From the NCBI RefSeq assembly GCF_014836945.1, contig NZ_JACSPX010000001.1:1874765-1907371 (forward strand): a stretch of 32,607 bases of DNA, given 5' to 3'. Every line of letters begins with the position of its first letter. The stretch's first letter is position 1. Both the position numbers and the translations under genes were made by a program. A model generated the notes under the pieces. That model worked only from the letters and a program-made list of their open reading frames with translations, had not been told where the DNA came from and searched no databases. Shown one piece after another: positions 6,906 through 16,848 of the stretch. This DNA comes from Microbacterium commune. GTDB taxonomy: Bacteria; Actinomycetota; Actinomycetes; Actinomycetales; Microbacteriaceae.

Positions 6906-9011
6906 GTGGCACGGAGCATTTACATCACGTCTGCCGAAGGACACACGGGCAAGTCGACGATCGCGCTCGGCGTGCTCGACGCGGTGATGCGCGTCTCGCC
7001 CCGTGTCGGCGTGTTCCGGCCCATCATCCGCTCCGCCGATGAACGCGACACGGTCCTCGAGCTGCTGCTGGCCCACGACGGCGTGCACCTCGAATACGAC
7101 GACTGCATCGGCGTGACCTACGACGACGTGCGCCACGACCCGGATGCGGCCCTCGGCACGATCGTCGCGCGTTTCAAGGCCGTCGAGGCGCAGTGCGACG
7201 CGGTCATCGTCGTCGGCAGCGACTACACCGACGTCGCCGGACCTGCCGAGCTCGGCTACAACGCGAGGATCGCCGCCAACCTCGGTGTGCCCGTGATGCT
7301 CGTCCTGTCGGGGCGCGACAGTCAGAACCAGGCAGAGCAGCTGGGCACGACCACCGCACGCACCCCCGAGCAGGTGCAGCAGATCGCCGCGCTCGCGATC
7401 GCCGAGCTCGCGGCCGAGCGGGCGGAACTCTTCGCGCTCGTCGTCAACCGTGCCGAGTCCGACCTGCTCGGTCGGATCATCGAGCTGGTCGAGGACGGTC
7501 GCACCCCGGTGTGGGCCATCCCGGAAGAGCGCTCGCTCGTCGCCCCCTCCATGCGCGGGATCATGCGCGCCGTCGACGGTCGACTCGTGCGCGGCGGCGA
7601 CGAGCTGCTCGAGCGCGAGGCGTACAGCATCGTGATCGCGGGCATGTCCATGGTCAACGTGCTGCCCCGCCTGACCGAGGGCTCGGTCGTGGTGATCGCC
7701 GCTGATCGCACCGAGACGCTGCTCGCCACGGTGCTCGCCGCGACATCCGGCACCTTCCCCGACCTGGCGGGCATCGTGCTGAACGGGCCGTTCGAGCTGC
7801 CCGAGCCGATCCTGCAGCTGATCGACGGATTCGAGCTCGTCGTGCCGATCATCGCGACCGACCTGGGCACCTTCGACACCGCCGTGCGCATCATGGGCTC
7901 CCGCGGCCGGATGAGTCCGGAGTCCGCGCAGCGCTACCAGACCGCGCTGGAGCTGTTCCAGAAGCACATCGACATCTCCGAGCTGACCGAGCAGATGGGC
8001 CTCGCCGAGTCCACGGTGGTCACTCCGCTGATGTTCCAGTACGGGCTGATCGAGCGGGCGCGCAGCGAGCGCAAGCGGATCGTCCTCCCCGAGGGAACGG
8101 ACGATCGGATCCTGCGGGCGGCAGCCATCCTGCTCGCCCGCGAGGTGGCGGATCTCACCATCCTCGGCGACGAGGCGGGCATCCGCGCCCGCGCCGCGGC
8201 GCTCGGGCTCGACATCTCCGCCGCACAGGTGCTCAGCCCGAACGACCCGGCGCTCGTGCAGCGGTTCGCGCAGGAGTACGCGCGGCTGCGCGCGCACAAG
8301 GGCATCACCCTGCAGCAGGCAGCCGACACCGTCACCGACGTGTCGTACTTCGGCACCATGATGGTGCACCTCGGGCTCGCCGACGGGATGGTCTCTGGCG
8401 CCGCGCACACCACGGCGCACACCATCCGCCCCTCCTTCGAGATCATCAAGACCAAGCCCGGGGTCGAGGTCGTGTCGAGCGTCTTCCTGATGGCACTCGC
8501 CGATCGGGTTCTCGTGTACGGCGACTGCGCCGTGATCCCCGACCCCACGAGCACCCAGCTGGCCGACATCGCCATCTCATCTGCGGCGACCGCCCGACGC
8601 TTCGGCATCGACCCGCGCGTCGCGATGCTCTCGTACTCCACGGGCGAGTCCGGCTCCGGAGCCGATGTCGAGAAGGTGCGCGCGGCCACGGCCCTGGTGC
8701 GCGAGCGCGACCCCCTGCTGCCCGTCGAAGGGCCGATCCAGTACGACGCAGCGGCCGATGCCGCCGTCGCCAAGGCCAAGCTGCCCGAATCCGAGGTCGC
8801 CGGACGAGCCACCGTGTTCGTCTTCCCCGACCTCAACACCGGCAACAACACCTACAAGGCCGTGCAGCGCTCGGCCGGCGCGGTGGCGATCGGGCCGGTG
8901 CTGCAGGGGCTGAACAAGCCGATCAACGACCTGTCGCGCGGCGCGCTCGTCGACGACATCGTCAACACCGTCGCGATCACAGCGATCCAGGCGCAGGGAG
9001 AACCGGCATGA
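6906..9011 (+). CDS. pta: phosphate acetyltransferase, long three-domain form
   Basis: The 701-residue protein matches the long Pta form (about 700 residues in enteric bacteria). An N-terminal P-loop domain has AEGHTGKST (residues 10-18), a DRTGG-type domain occupies the middle (about 210-330), and the C-terminal PTA/PTB catalytic domain starts near residue 385 with RIVLPEGTDDRILRAA and includes MVHLGLADGMVSGA and SYSTGESGSG. It interconverts acetyl-CoA plus phosphate and acetyl phosphate plus CoA in the cytoplasm. Its stop overlaps the start of ackA (ATGA), giving the classic pta-ackA operon for acetate overflow or acetate activation. The GTG start is supported by the leaderless promoter spacing. 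Confidence 0.96.
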   Translation: MARSIYITSAEGHTGKSTIALGVLDAVMRVSPRVGVFRPIIRSADERDTVLELLLAHDGVHLEYDDCIGVTYDDVRHDPDAALGTIVARFKAVEAQCDAVIVVGSDYTDVAGPAELGYNARIAANLGVPVMLVLSGRDSQNQAEQLGTTTARTPEQVQQIAALAIAELAAERAELFALVVNRAESDLLGRIIELVEDGRTPVWAIPEERSLVAPSMRGIMRAVDGRLVRGGDELLEREAYSIVIAGMSMVNVLPRLTEGSVVVIAADRTETLLATVLAATSGTFPDLAGIVLNGPFELPEPILQLIDGFELVVPIIATDLGTFDTAVRIMGSRGRMSPESAQRYQTALELFQKHIDISELTEQMGLAESTVVTPLMFQYGLIERARSERKRIVLPEGTDDRILRAAAILLAREVADLTILGDEAGIRARAAALGLDISAAQVLSPNDPALVQRFAQEYARLRAHKGITLQQAADTVTDVSYFGTMMVHLGLADGMVSGAAHTTAHTIRPSFEIIKTKPGVEVVSSVFLMALADRVLVYGDCAVIPDPTSTQLADIAISSAATARRFGIDPRVAMLSYSTGESGSGADVEKVRAATALVRERDPLLPVEGPIQYDAAADAAVAKAKLPESEVAGRATVFVFPDLNTGNNTYKAVQRSAGAVAIGPVLQGLNKPINDLSRGALVDDIVNTVAITAIQAQGEPA

Positions 9012-10231
9012 GCGTCGTGCTGGTCATCAACAGCGGCTCCTCGTCGCTGAAGTACAGCCTGATCGATCCGTCCCGTGAGCTCGAGCTGGGCAGCGGCCTC
9101 ATCGAGCGCATCGGACAGGGCACCGGCGTCGTCAGTCACACCGCGCGGGTGACCGCCGAGCCCGGAGAGCCGGCGCCGACGATCCTCGACGTGCGTCATT
9201 CGCAAGAGCGGCCGATCGCCGATCATCACGAGGCGTTCGCCGTCATGCTCGCCCAGTTCGCCGAGCACGGACCCGACCTCGGCGAGCATCCGCCCGTCGC
9301 CGTGGGGCACCGTGTGGTGCACGGCGGAGCGCGGTTCTTCGAGCCGACCGTGATCACCTCTCTGGTCGAGATCAACATCGGCGACCTCAGCGTTCTGGCC
9401 CCGCTGCACAACCCGGCGAACCTGGCCGGCATCCGGGCGGCCCGTGCGGCCTTCCGGGACGTGCCGCATGTGGCCGTGTTCGACACGGCGTTCCACCAGA
9501 CCCTCCCGCCGGCGGCGTACACGTACGCGCTGGATGCCGCCACCGCAGACGAGCACCGCATCCGCCGTTACGGATTCCACGGCACCAGCCACAAGTACGT
9601 CTCCGAGGCCGCCGCATCGTTCCTGGGGCGCGACCTCGCGCAGCTGCGCCAGATCGTGCTGCACCTCGGCAACGGGGCATCCATGACCGCCGTCGACGGT
9701 GGTCGCTCTGTCGAGACGTCGATGGGCTTCACCCCGCTCGAAGGTCTGGTGATGGGCACCCGCACCGGCGACATCGACCCGGCGGCGCTGTTCCATCTGT
9801 CCCGCCGGGCCGGGCTCAGCACCGACGAGCTGGACGAGCTGCTCAACAAGCGCAGCGGACTGCTCGGCCTCGCGGGTCGCAGCGACATGCGTGACATCCT
9901 CGCCGGGCGCGCCGCGGGCGAGGAGCAGGCGACGCTGGCGTACGACGTGTACGTGCATCGGCTCCGCGCCTACCTCGGCGCCTACGTCGCGCAGCTGGGC
10001 GGGGTGGATGTCATCGTCTTCACCGCCGGCGTCGGCGAGAACGCGGTCGACGTGCGGGCGGACGCACTCGCCACCTTCGGCTTCCTCGGTGTGAAGGTCG
10101 ACGCGGAGCGCAACGGATCGCGCGGGCGCGGCATCCGGCGCATCTCGTCCGACGACTCCGCCGTCGAGGTCCTCGTCGTGCCCACCGACGAGGAGCTCGA
10201 GATCGCCCGTCAGACGCTGTCCGCCATCTGA
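9008..10231 (+). CDS. ackA: acetate kinase
   Basis: A 407-residue member of the acetate kinase/ASKHA family. Signature segments in order are INSGSSSLKYSLID at the N-terminus, GHRVVHGG, HNPANL, FDTAFHQT, YGFHGTSHKYV, HLGNGASMTAV, TPLEGLVMGTRTGDIDP and FTAGVGENA. It moves a phosphoryl group between acetyl phosphate and ADP, making ATP and acetate. Length and motifs are complete. The ATG lies within the last codons of pta, so the two are translationally coupled. The preceding GGGAGAACCGGC provides a ribosome binding site. Confidence 0.97.
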   Translation: MSVVLVINSGSSSLKYSLIDPSRELELGSGLIERIGQGTGVVSHTARVTAEPGEPAPTILDVRHSQERPIADHHEAFAVMLAQFAEHGPDLGEHPPVAVGHRVVHGGARFFEPTVITSLVEINIGDLSVLAPLHNPANLAGIRAARAAFRDVPHVAVFDTAFHQTLPPAAYTYALDAATADEHRIRRYGFHGTSHKYVSEAAASFLGRDLAQLRQIVLHLGNGASMTAVDGGRSVETSMGFTPLEGLVMGTRTGDIDPAALFHLSRRAGLSTDELDELLNKRSGLLGLAGRSDMRDILAGRAAGEEQATLAYDVYVHRLRAYLGAYVAQLGGVDVIVFTAGVGENAVDVRADALATFGFLGVKVDAERNGSRGRGIRRISSDDSAVEVLVVPTDEELEIARQTLSAI

Positions 10232-10261
10232 CGGTCGCACGCGCCGCATCCGCTGTCTCAC

Positions 10262-10267
10262 TAGGCT
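10262..10267 (+). promoter_or_regulatory. -10 box of the beta-PGM/GH65 operon
   Basis: TAGGCT lies 29 nt before the ATG at 10297. The leader contains GGACG-AGCC-CGTCC (10268-10281), a short inverted repeat at the expected transcription start, and then AGGAGG as ribosome binding site. Unlike pta and dnaX, which use the same hexamer, this gene has a normal leader. Confidence 0.5.
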
Positions 10268-10296
10268 GGACGAGCCCGTCCGACCCAGGAGGTTCC

Positions 10297-11037
10297 ATGC
10301 CCGACGCTCTCCCCGATCTGCACCGCACCACCGGTGTGCTCTTCGATCTCGACGGCGTGCTGACCCCCACGGCCGAGGTGCACATGCGCGCCTGGCAGAA
10401 GGTCTTCGACGAGGTCTTCGCGCGCTGGGGCATCGAGCCGCCGTACACCGACGAGGACTACTTCGCGTACGTCGACGGCAAGAAGCGCTACGACGGGGTC
10501 GCCAGCCTGCTGCGCAGCCGCAACGTCGAGCTGCCGTGGGGAGAGGTCACCGATCCGCCCGAGGCCGAGACGGTGTGCGGCATCGGAAACCGCAAGAACG
10601 ACGCGTTCATCGCCGTGCTGCGCAGCGAGGGCATCGCCGCTTACCCCGGCTCCCTGGCCCTGCTGCAGAGCCTGCGCGACGCCGGCGTGCCGATGGGTGT
10701 CGTGTCGAGCTCGAAGAACGCCGGTGAGGTGCTCGCGAGCGCGGGCATCCGCGACTTCTTCCGCGTCGTCGTCGACGGGCTCGTCGCCGAGCGCGACGAG
10801 CTCGCCTCGAAGCCCGCAGCGGACATGTTCCTCGAGGGCGCGCGGATGCTGGGCGTCGACCCAGCTGAGGCCATCGCGGTGGAGGACGCGGTGTCCGGTG
10901 TCGCCTCGGCGTCCGCGGCAGGATACGGCGATGTGGTCGGAGTCGATCGCGGTGCGGGGGCCGCGAGTCTGCGTGAGGCGGGCGCGACCTGTATCGTCGA
11001 TGATCTTGCCCTCCTGCTCGGCGACGCGCAGAACTGA
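10297..11037 (+). CDS. HAD-family hydrolase, beta-phosphoglucomutase-like
   Basis: The 246-residue protein has the HAD subclass I layout. Motif I is FDLDGVLTPT with nucleophile Asp17 and general acid Asp19, a helical cap follows (about 28-110), motif II is VVSSSKN, the motif III Lys is in ASKPAADMF and motif IV is AIAVEDAVSGVASA. The FDLDGVLTxTAxxH start is typical of beta-phosphoglucomutases, which interconvert beta-glucose 1-phosphate and glucose 6-phosphate. The gene precedes a GH65 phosphorylase by 29 bp; that pairing strongly supports the beta-PGM role because inverting GH65 phosphorylases release beta-glucose 1-phosphate. A strong AGGAGG lies before the ATG. Confidence 0.85.
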   Translation: MPDALPDLHRTTGVLFDLDGVLTPTAEVHMRAWQKVFDEVFARWGIEPPYTDEDYFAYVDGKKRYDGVASLLRSRNVELPWGEVTDPPEAETVCGIGNRKNDAFIAVLRSEGIAAYPGSLALLQSLRDAGVPMGVVSSSKNAGEVLASAGIRDFFRVVVDGLVAERDELASKPAADMFLEGARMLGVDPAEAIAVEDAVSGVASASAAGYGDVVGVDRGAGAASLREAGATCIVDDLALLLGDAQN

Positions 11038-11066
11038 CCCCCCCCTCACACGCTTTCGGAGAGAGC

Positions 11067-13559
11067 ATGATCGATCGCGACCGCTACCCCGTCGACCCCT
11101 GGCGCCTCGTCGAGACCCGTTACGACGAGGAGGGGGTATCCGAGACCGTCTTCACCGTCGGCAACGGCTACCTCGGTCTGCGCGGCAACCACATCGAGGG
11201 TCGAGGCGCGTACGAGCACGGCACCTTCATCAACGGCCTGCATGAGACCTGGCCGATCCGCCACGCCGAGCAGGCGTACGGGTTCGCGGAGGTCGGGCAG
11301 ACGATCGTGAACGCGCCCGACGCCAAGATCATGCGCGTGTACATCGACGACGAGCCGCTCTCGTTCGACGAGATGGAGGTGCACGAGTACTCGCGCGCGC
11401 TGGACATGCGCACCGGCGTGCTCGAGCGCAGCGTCGTGTGGATGACCCCGTCGGGCAAGCGGGTGCGGATGCGCGACGAGCGGATGGTCAGCTTCGAGGA
11501 GCGCCACCTCGCCGTGCTCCGTCTCGAGCTCACGGTCGAGAACGCCGACGCGCCGGTCACGGTCAGCTGCCAGATGGTCAACCGGCAGGACGGCGCGGGC
11601 ATCTACGCGGGCGACCCGATGGCGGGCAAGGGCGACGGCAAGCCCGGTTTCGATCCGCGCAAGGCCGACCGGATCACGGAGCGCGTGCTGCAGCCGGTGG
11701 AGTACTGGCAGGACGGTCTGCGCTCGGCGCTGTCGTACCGCGTCTCGGACTCCGGGATGACGGTCGCCGTCGTCGCCGACCACATCATCGAGACCGAGAA
11801 CGAGTACAGCGCTCGCACGCTCGTCGAGCCCGACATCGCGAAGAACGTCTTCCGGATCCAGGCGAAGGCCGGGGTGCCGATCAGGATCGACAAGATCGTC
11901 AGCTACCACAGCTCGCGCGGCGTGCCGCCCCGCGAGCTCGTGGACCGCTGCCGTCGTTCGCTGGACCGCGTCGGGGTGGAGGGCGTGGATGCCCTGTTCA
12001 CGGCGCAGCGTGAGTGGCTGGACGCCTTCTGGCGGCGCTCCGACGTGCGGATCGCCGGTCACGACGATCTGCAGCAGGCGACACGCTGGTGCCTGTTCCA
12101 GCTCGCGCAGGCGGCGTCCCGCGCCGACGGGAACGGCGTCGCGGCGAAGGGTCTGACGGGCTCGGGGTACAGCGGTCACTACTTCTGGGACACCGAGATC
12201 TACGTGCTGCCGTTCCTGACGTACACGTCGCCGCAGTGGGCCAAGAACGCCCTGCGTGCGCGGGTGATGATGCTTCCGGCGGCCCGGCGACGCGCCACCC
12301 AGCTCAACGAGGCGGGCGCGCTGTTCCCGTGGCGCACGATCAACGGCGAGGAGGCGTCGGCCTACTACGCCGCCGGCACCGCGCAGTACCACATCAACGC
12401 CGACGTCAGCTATGCGCTCGGCAAGTACGTCCGCGCCACCGGCGACGTCGACTTCCTGCGCCGGGAGGGCGCCGACATCGCGGTCGAGACCGCGCGTCTG
12501 TGGGCGACGCTCGGCTTCTGGCGCGGCACCAACGGCGACTCCACGTTCCACATCCACGGGGTGACGGGGCCCGACGAGTACACCACCGTCGTCAACGACA
12601 ATCTCTTCACGAATGTCATGGCGCGGTACAACCTGCGCTTCGCGGCGCGCATCGTCAGCGAGATGGAGGTGAACGATCCGGCGGCGTACTCCGCCCTCGT
12701 GGAGCGCACCGGTCTCGACGGCGGGGAGAAGGATGCCTGGACGCGAGCCGCCGAGGCGATCCACATCCCGTACAGCGAGGCGCTGGGCATCCACCCGCAG
12801 GACGCGTTCTTCCTGGAGCGCGAGGTGTGGGACCTCGAGGGCACACCGCCCGAGATGCGCCCGCTGCTGCTGAATTACCACCCACTGGTGATCTACCGCT
12901 TCCAGGTGCTCAAGCAGGCCGACGTCGTGCTCGCGCTGTTCCTGCAGGGCAACCACTTCACCGACGAGGAGAAGCTGGCCGACTTCGACTACTACGACCC
13001 GCTGACGACGGGTGACTCGACGCTGTCGGCCGTCGTGCAGTCGATCATGGCGGCGGAGGTGGGCTACCAGGACCTCGCCAGGGAGTACTTCGAGCAGGCC
13101 CTGTACGTCGATCTGGCCGACCTGCACAGCAACTCCTCGGACGGCGTGCACGTGGCGTCAGCGGGCGGTGTGTGGAGCGTGCTGGTCAGCGGATTCGGCG
13201 GCATGCGCGACCATGACGGCCAGCTGAGCTTCGATCCTCGGCTGCCCGTCGACTGGCCCGAGCTGTCGTATCCGCTGCAGTGGCGCGGCTCGCAGCTGCA
13301 GGTGACCGTCACGCGAAGCCAGCTGCGCCTCGAGGTGCGCGAAGGCGACCCCGTCGAGTTCACGGTGCGCGGCACGGCGTATCGTGCAGCGGTGGGGGAG
13401 CCTGCTTCGGTGCTGCTCGCGGGCCAGGGACCGGTGCGACCGGGACGGCCCACGCTGCGCGGCATCGAGGATGCCCGTCGCGACGACGGCACGCGCCTGT
13501 CGGTCTCGCTTCCGGTGACGACGACGACGATCCCGATCATCGACGTCTACGAGGCCTGA
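11067..13559 (+). CDS. glycoside hydrolase family 65 protein, probable disaccharide phosphorylase
   Basis: An 830-residue GH65 protein: N-terminal beta-sandwich domain starting near VFTVGNGYLGLRGN, a linker, an (alpha/alpha)6 catalytic barrel and a C-terminal beta domain. The substrate-site segment GYSGHYFWDTEIY and the general acid Glu504 in GVTGPDEYT are present, as is TTGDSTLSAVVQS, corresponding to the phosphate-binding segment of phosphorylases. GH65 enzymes cleave maltose, trehalose, kojibiose or nigerose with phosphate to give beta-glucose 1-phosphate plus glucose. The specificity cannot be read from sequence here. GGAGAGAG precedes the ATG. The adjacent beta-PGM-like gene completes the route into glycolysis. 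No sugar transporter or regulator is next to it. Confidence 0.9.
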   Translation: MIDRDRYPVDPWRLVETRYDEEGVSETVFTVGNGYLGLRGNHIEGRGAYEHGTFINGLHETWPIRHAEQAYGFAEVGQTIVNAPDAKIMRVYIDDEPLSFDEMEVHEYSRALDMRTGVLERSVVWMTPSGKRVRMRDERMVSFEERHLAVLRLELTVENADAPVTVSCQMVNRQDGAGIYAGDPMAGKGDGKPGFDPRKADRITERVLQPVEYWQDGLRSALSYRVSDSGMTVAVVADHIIETENEYSARTLVEPDIAKNVFRIQAKAGVPIRIDKIVSYHSSRGVPPRELVDRCRRSLDRVGVEGVDALFTAQREWLDAFWRRSDVRIAGHDDLQQATRWCLFQLAQAASRADGNGVAAKGLTGSGYSGHYFWDTEIYVLPFLTYTSPQWAKNALRARVMMLPAARRRATQLNEAGALFPWRTINGEEASAYYAAGTAQYHINADVSYALGKYVRATGDVDFLRREGADIAVETARLWATLGFWRGTNGDSTFHIHGVTGPDEYTTVVNDNLFTNVMARYNLRFAARIVSEMEVNDPAAYSALVERTGLDGGEKDAWTRAAEAIHIPYSEALGIHPQDAFFLEREVWDLEGTPPEMRPLLLNYHPLVIYRFQVLKQADVVLALFLQGNHFTDEEKLADFDYYDPLTTGDSTLSAVVQSIMAAEVGYQDLAREYFEQALYVDLADLHSNSSDGVHVASAGGVWSVLVSGFGGMRDHDGQLSFDPRLPVDWPELSYPLQWRGSQLQVTVTRSQLRLEVREGDPVEFTVRGTAYRAAVGEPASVLLAGQGPVRPGRPTLRGIEDARRDDGTRLSVSLPVTTTTIPIIDVYEA

Positions 13560-13562
13560 CGG

Positions 13563-13579
13563 CCGCCCACGACGGGCGG
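13563..13579 (+). terminator. candidate hairpin after the GH65 gene
   Basis: CCGCCC and GGGCGG form a six-pair GC stem around a 5-nt loop, starting 4 bp after the GH65 stop. No T-tract follows, which is common for actinobacterial terminator candidates, so support is weak. Confidence 0.35.
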
Positions 13580-13600
13580 GCTGATGTCGGCGGCACGCCG

Positions 13601-13606
13601 TAGGCT
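13601..13606 (+). promoter_or_regulatory. -10 box of dnaX, predicted leaderless
   Basis: TAGGCT followed by GGACGG and then the GTG at 13613, exactly 6 nt. No ribosome binding site could fit between the predicted transcription start and the start codon. Confidence 0.6.
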
Positions 13607-13612
13607 GGACGG

Positions 13613-16255
13613 GTGACGACAGCCCTGTACCGCCGCTACCGGCCCGAGACCTTCGGCGAGATGATCGGGCAGTCCCAGGTGACCGATCCGCTCATGACCG
13701 CCCTGCGCGGCGATCGTGTCGGCCATGCCTACCTCTTCTCCGGCCCGCGCGGCTGCGGCAAGACCACCTCGGCCCGAATCCTCGCGCGCTGTCTGAACTG
13801 CGCCGAGGGGCCGACCGACACGCCGTGCGGCGTCTGTCCCAGCTGCGTCGAGCTGTCCCGGGCAGGGGGCGGCTCACTCGATGTGGTCGAGATCGACGCC
13901 GCCAGCCACAACGGCGTCGACGACGCGCGCGACCTGCGCGAGCGGGCGACCTTCGCGCCCAGCCGTGACCGGTTCAAGATCTTCATCCTCGACGAGGCTC
14001 ACATGGTCACTCCGCAGGGATTCAACGCCCTGCTGAAGCTGGTCGAGGAGCCGCCTGCGCACGTGAAGTTCATCTTCGCGACCACCGAGCCCGAGAAGGT
14101 GCTCGGCACGATCCGCTCGCGCACGCACCACTATCCGTTCCGGCTGGTGCCGCCCGCGGCGATGCTCGAGTACGTCGAGAAGCTCTGCGGTGAGGAGGGC
14201 GTGCAGGTCGAGCAGGGAGTGCTCGCGCTCGTCGTGCGCGCCGGCGGGGGATCGCCGCGCGACACGCTGTCGCTGCTCGATCAGCTGATCGCAGGATCGG
14301 ATGAGGGCAACGTGACCTACGAGCGGGCCGTCGCGCTGCTCGGCTACACGCATGCCGCGCTTCTCGACGAGATCGTCGACGCGCTCGCCGCCGGAGACGC
14401 CGCGGCGGCTTTCCCTGCCGTGGACCGCGTCGTGCAGACCGGGCAGGACCCGCGACGCTTCGTCGACGACCTGCTCGAGCGTCTGCGCGACCTCATCGTG
14501 ATCGAGGCGGTGGGCGACGGTGCGTCGGCGGTGCTGCGCGGCATCCCCGCCGACGAGATGGAGCGCATGCAGGCGCAGGCCGCCGGTTTCGGCGCGGCGC
14601 GCCTCTCCCGCACTGCCGACCTGGTGAGCCAGGCGCTCGACGACATGAGCGGAGCGACGTCGCCGCGGCTGCACCTCGAGCTGATGGTCGCGCGTGTGCT
14701 CGCGGGATCGCCGAGGGATGCCGCCGCACCTGCCCCGGCTCCCGCTGCTGCGACCCCGGCTCCTGCCGCAACGGCCTCGCCTGCTGCTGCTGCGCACGCG
14801 CCAGCCCCTGCCGCGTCGCCCGCGGGATCGAGCTCTGCTGCGGGCGATGCTGCCGCTGCGGCGCCCCCCGCCCCCGCGGACGCGCCCGCGGTCTCGCCGG
14901 TGATCGTCGAGAACCTCACCGCGTCGGGCCCCGTCGCGGCGACGACGAAGGGTGCCGTGCCGTCTGCGGACGCGCCCTCCGCCGACGACTCCGCTGCGGT
15001 TTCGCCGCTCGCTCGCGCGGTCGAGGCACCGGCACCCGATACCGCCGTGTCGACCGCGGAGAGCGCATCCGCCGATGCCCAGGAAGCAGCCGCGTCCGCC
15101 CCGGCCGATGCCGGGGCCGTCGCTCCTGCATCGAGTGGACCCGTCACCTTCGAGCGCATCGCCGCGGCATGGCCCGCGGTGCTCGCCCGACTGGAGAGCA
15201 TCAGCCGCACCTCCTGGCTGGTCGTCACCGGCATCCAGCCGCTCGCGTTCGACGCGGCCTCCGGGGTGCTCACCCTCGGTTTCTCGAGCCCGAGCGATGT
15301 GCCGCGGTTCAAGGGCACCACGCCAGGCAAGAGCACATCGGATCACCTGCGCACGGCGATCGAGCAGGAACTGGGCGTCACCGTGAAGTACCGCCCGGCG
15401 CCCCTGCCGCCCGGCGGTGGTGGAGCCGCGGCGCCCGCGGGCCCCGCTCCCACCGGATCGGGCCCCGGCGCGGCGTCGACCGGCCCCGCTCCCACCGGAT
15501 CCTCGCCCACCGGATCACGACCCGGTGCGACCGCGGCACATGCCGCGGCGGCAGGGGATGACGCTCCCGCCGCCGGCTGGGCGAACCCGATGAGCGGTCC
15601 GCAGGATCTGCGCGATGCGGGTGGCGGTGCCGCGGCGAAGCCGCGAGCGGGCTCCGGGGGAGCAGCATCCGGGGGGACCCGCTCCGCCGCGGCCGCGGTC
15701 ACCGACTGGGCTGTCGCGCCGATCCCGTCATCGGCCCCGGTCCCGGTCCCGGCACCGGTCCCGTCACCAGCACCGGTCCCGTCACCAGCACCGGTCCCGT
15801 TCTCCGCCCCGGACCACGCGGCCCCGCTCGTCGCGGCGCCCGCCGTCCCCGTGGCGGCATCGCCCGCCGCGCAGCCGCAGTTCCCCGTCGACGACGAGCC
15901 GGCCGAGGTCGAGGCCGCAGCCTCGGCCCCCGCGTCACCGCACGATGGAGACATCGACGCGCCTCCGCCGCCGGATGACTATCCGCCGTATGACGACGAG
16001 CCGCCGTACGACCCGGAGTACGACGAGCCCCGTCGCCAGGGTGGCGGCCCGGTCGAGGCCGCCCCGGCACGGGACTCCGTGGCCACGCCACCACAGGCGT
16101 CCGCGCGCCCGTCGCTCCGAGAGGTGCCGCAGCCGCCGAGTCGACCCCAGGCGCCGGATGGCGTCGAGCGCCGCGGTGAGGCCGTGATCCGGCAGGTGCT
16201 CGGTGCGAAGTTCTTGCGTGAAGAGCCCTACCAGCCCCCCTCGAGGTTCAACTGA
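13613..16255 (+). CDS. dnaX: DNA polymerase III subunits gamma/tau
   Basis: The first 370 residues are a standard DnaX clamp-loader ATPase: Walker [15 protein letters not shown], a zinc-binding Cys set ([19 protein letters not shown]), Walker B FILDEAHM and the SRC-like region [20 protein letters not shown]. Residues from about 370 to 500 and 600 to 820 are Ala/Pro-rich low complexity, between them lies a folded block ([23 protein letters not shown], about 503-590) resembling the tau domain III/IV region, and a conserved tail [14 protein letters not shown] ends the protein. At 880 residues it is longer than E. coli tau (643). No A-rich slippery sequence is seen, so a short gamma form by frameshifting is not suggested. 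The stop overlaps the recR start by 1 bp. Confidence 0.95.
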   Translation: MTTALYRRYRPETFGEMIGQSQVTDPLMTALRGDRVGHAYLFSGPRGCGKTTSARILARCLNCAEGPTDTPCGVCPSCVELSRAGGGSLDVVEIDAASHNGVDDARDLRERATFAPSRDRFKIFILDEAHMVTPQGFNALLKLVEEPPAHVKFIFATTEPEKVLGTIRSRTHHYPFRLVPPAAMLEYVEKLCGEEGVQVEQGVLALVVRAGGGSPRDTLSLLDQLIAGSDEGNVTYERAVALLGYTHAALLDEIVDALAAGDAAAAFPAVDRVVQTGQDPRRFVDDLLERLRDLIVIEAVGDGASAVLRGIPADEMERMQAQAAGFGAARLSRTADLVSQALDDMSGATSPRLHLELMVARVLAGSPRDAAAPAPAPAAATPAPAATASPAAAAHAPAPAASPAGSSSAAGDAAAAAPPAPADAPAVSPVIVENLTASGPVAATTKGAVPSADAPSADDSAAVSPLARAVEAPAPDTAVSTAESASADAQEAAASAPADAGAVAPASSGPVTFERIAAAWPAVLARLESISRTSWLVVTGIQPLAFDAASGVLTLGFSSPSDVPRFKGTTPGKSTSDHLRTAIEQELGVTVKYRPAPLPPGGGGAAAPAGPAPTGSGPGAASTGPAPTGSSPTGSRPGATAAHAAAAGDDAPAAGWANPMSGPQDLRDAGGGAAAKPRAGSGGAASGGTRSAAAAVTDWAVAPIPSSAPVPVPAPVPSPAPVPSPAPVPFSAPDHAAPLVAAPAVPVAASPAAQPQFPVDDEPAEVEAAASAPASPHDGDIDAPPPPDDYPPYDDEPPYDPEYDEPRRQGGGPVEAAPARDSVATPPQASARPSLREVPQPPSRPQAPDGVERRGEAVIRQVLGAKFLREEPYQPPSRFN
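15440..15501 (+). repeat. 20-bp direct repeat inside dnaX
   Basis: GGCCCCGCTCCCACCGGATC occurs at 15440-15459 and again at 15482-15501, a 42-bp period that is a multiple of three, so both copies read PAPTGS in frame. A third partial copy (CCCACCGGATC) follows. It lies in the low-complexity linker of DnaX. Confidence 0.85.
15752..15800 (+). repeat. 18-bp tandem repeat inside dnaX
   Basis: GCACCGGTCCCGTCACCA is repeated perfectly at 15752-15769 and 15770-15787 with a third partial copy to 15800. Each unit encodes six residues of the Pro-Val-Pro-Ser-Pro-Ala type. The exact identity at DNA level points to recent slippage or unequal recombination, and copy number is likely to vary between strains. 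Confidence 0.9.
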
Positions 16256-16848
16256 TGTACGACGGAATCGTTCAGGAGCTCATCGACGAATTCGGCCGTC
16301 TGCCCGGCATCGGGCCGAAGTCCGCGCAGCGCATCGCCTTCCACATCCTGCAGACGCCGTCGTTCGACGTCGCTCGGCTCTCCGAGCTGCTCACCGAGGT
16401 GCGGGCGCGGGTGCGCTTCTGTGAGGTGTGCGGCAACGTGTCCGAGCAGGATCGCTGCGCGATCTGCCGCGACCCCCGCCGCAACCCTGAGCTGATCTGC
16501 GTCGTCGAGGATGCCAAGGATGTGGCGGCGATCGAACGCACCCGCGAGTTCCGTGGTCTGTACCACGTGCTCGGTGGCGCGATCAGCCCGATCGCCGGCG
16601 TCGGTCCCGACGATTTGCGGATCGCGCAGCTGATGACCCGCCTCGCCGACGGCACGGTGCAGGAGGTCATCCTCGCCACGAACCCCAACCTCGAGGGGGA
16701 GGCGACAGCCAGCTACCTCAGCCGCCTGCTGACCAGCATGTCGATCACCGTGTCGCGACTGGCATCCGGGCTGCCTGTCGGCGGAGACCTCGAGTACGCG
16801 GACGAGGTGACGCTGGGACGGGCCTTCGAGGGCCGTCGCCGCCTATGA
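16255..16848 (+). CDS. recR: recombination mediator RecR
   Basis: A 197-residue RecR with the normal order: helix-hairpin-helix [15 protein letters not shown] (residues 19-33), a four-Cys zinc finger [16 protein letters not shown] and a Toprim domain starting [14 protein letters not shown], then [16 protein letters not shown] and a C-terminal [22 protein letters not shown] segment (here SRLASG). RecR works with RecO/RecF to load RecA at gaps. It follows dnaX with TGATG start/stop coupling, a gene order conserved widely in bacteria, and overlaps the next gene by 4 bp. Confidence 0.97.
   Translation: MYDGIVQELIDEFGRLPGIGPKSAQRIAFHILQTPSFDVARLSELLTEVRARVRFCEVCGNVSEQDRCAICRDPRRNPELICVVEDAKDVAAIERTREFRGLYHVLGGAISPIAGVGPDDLRIAQLMTRLADGTVQEVILATNPNLEGEATASYLSRLLTSMSITVSRLASGLPVGGDLEYADEVTLGRAFEGRRRL

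Noticed and set aside
6780..8420. 546-codon open frame on the minus strand
   Set aside because: It is antisense to pta and the lysozyme-like gene. Composition is His/Arg/Asp-biased and has no recognisable motif.
11046..13151. 701-codon open frame on the minus strand
   Set aside because: It runs opposite to the GH65 gene, which has clear active-site motifs. The antisense translation shows no family features.
13874..15346. 490-codon minus-strand frame opposite dnaX
   Set aside because: Long Arg/Gly runs reflect the Ala/Pro-rich codons of dnaX read in reverse.
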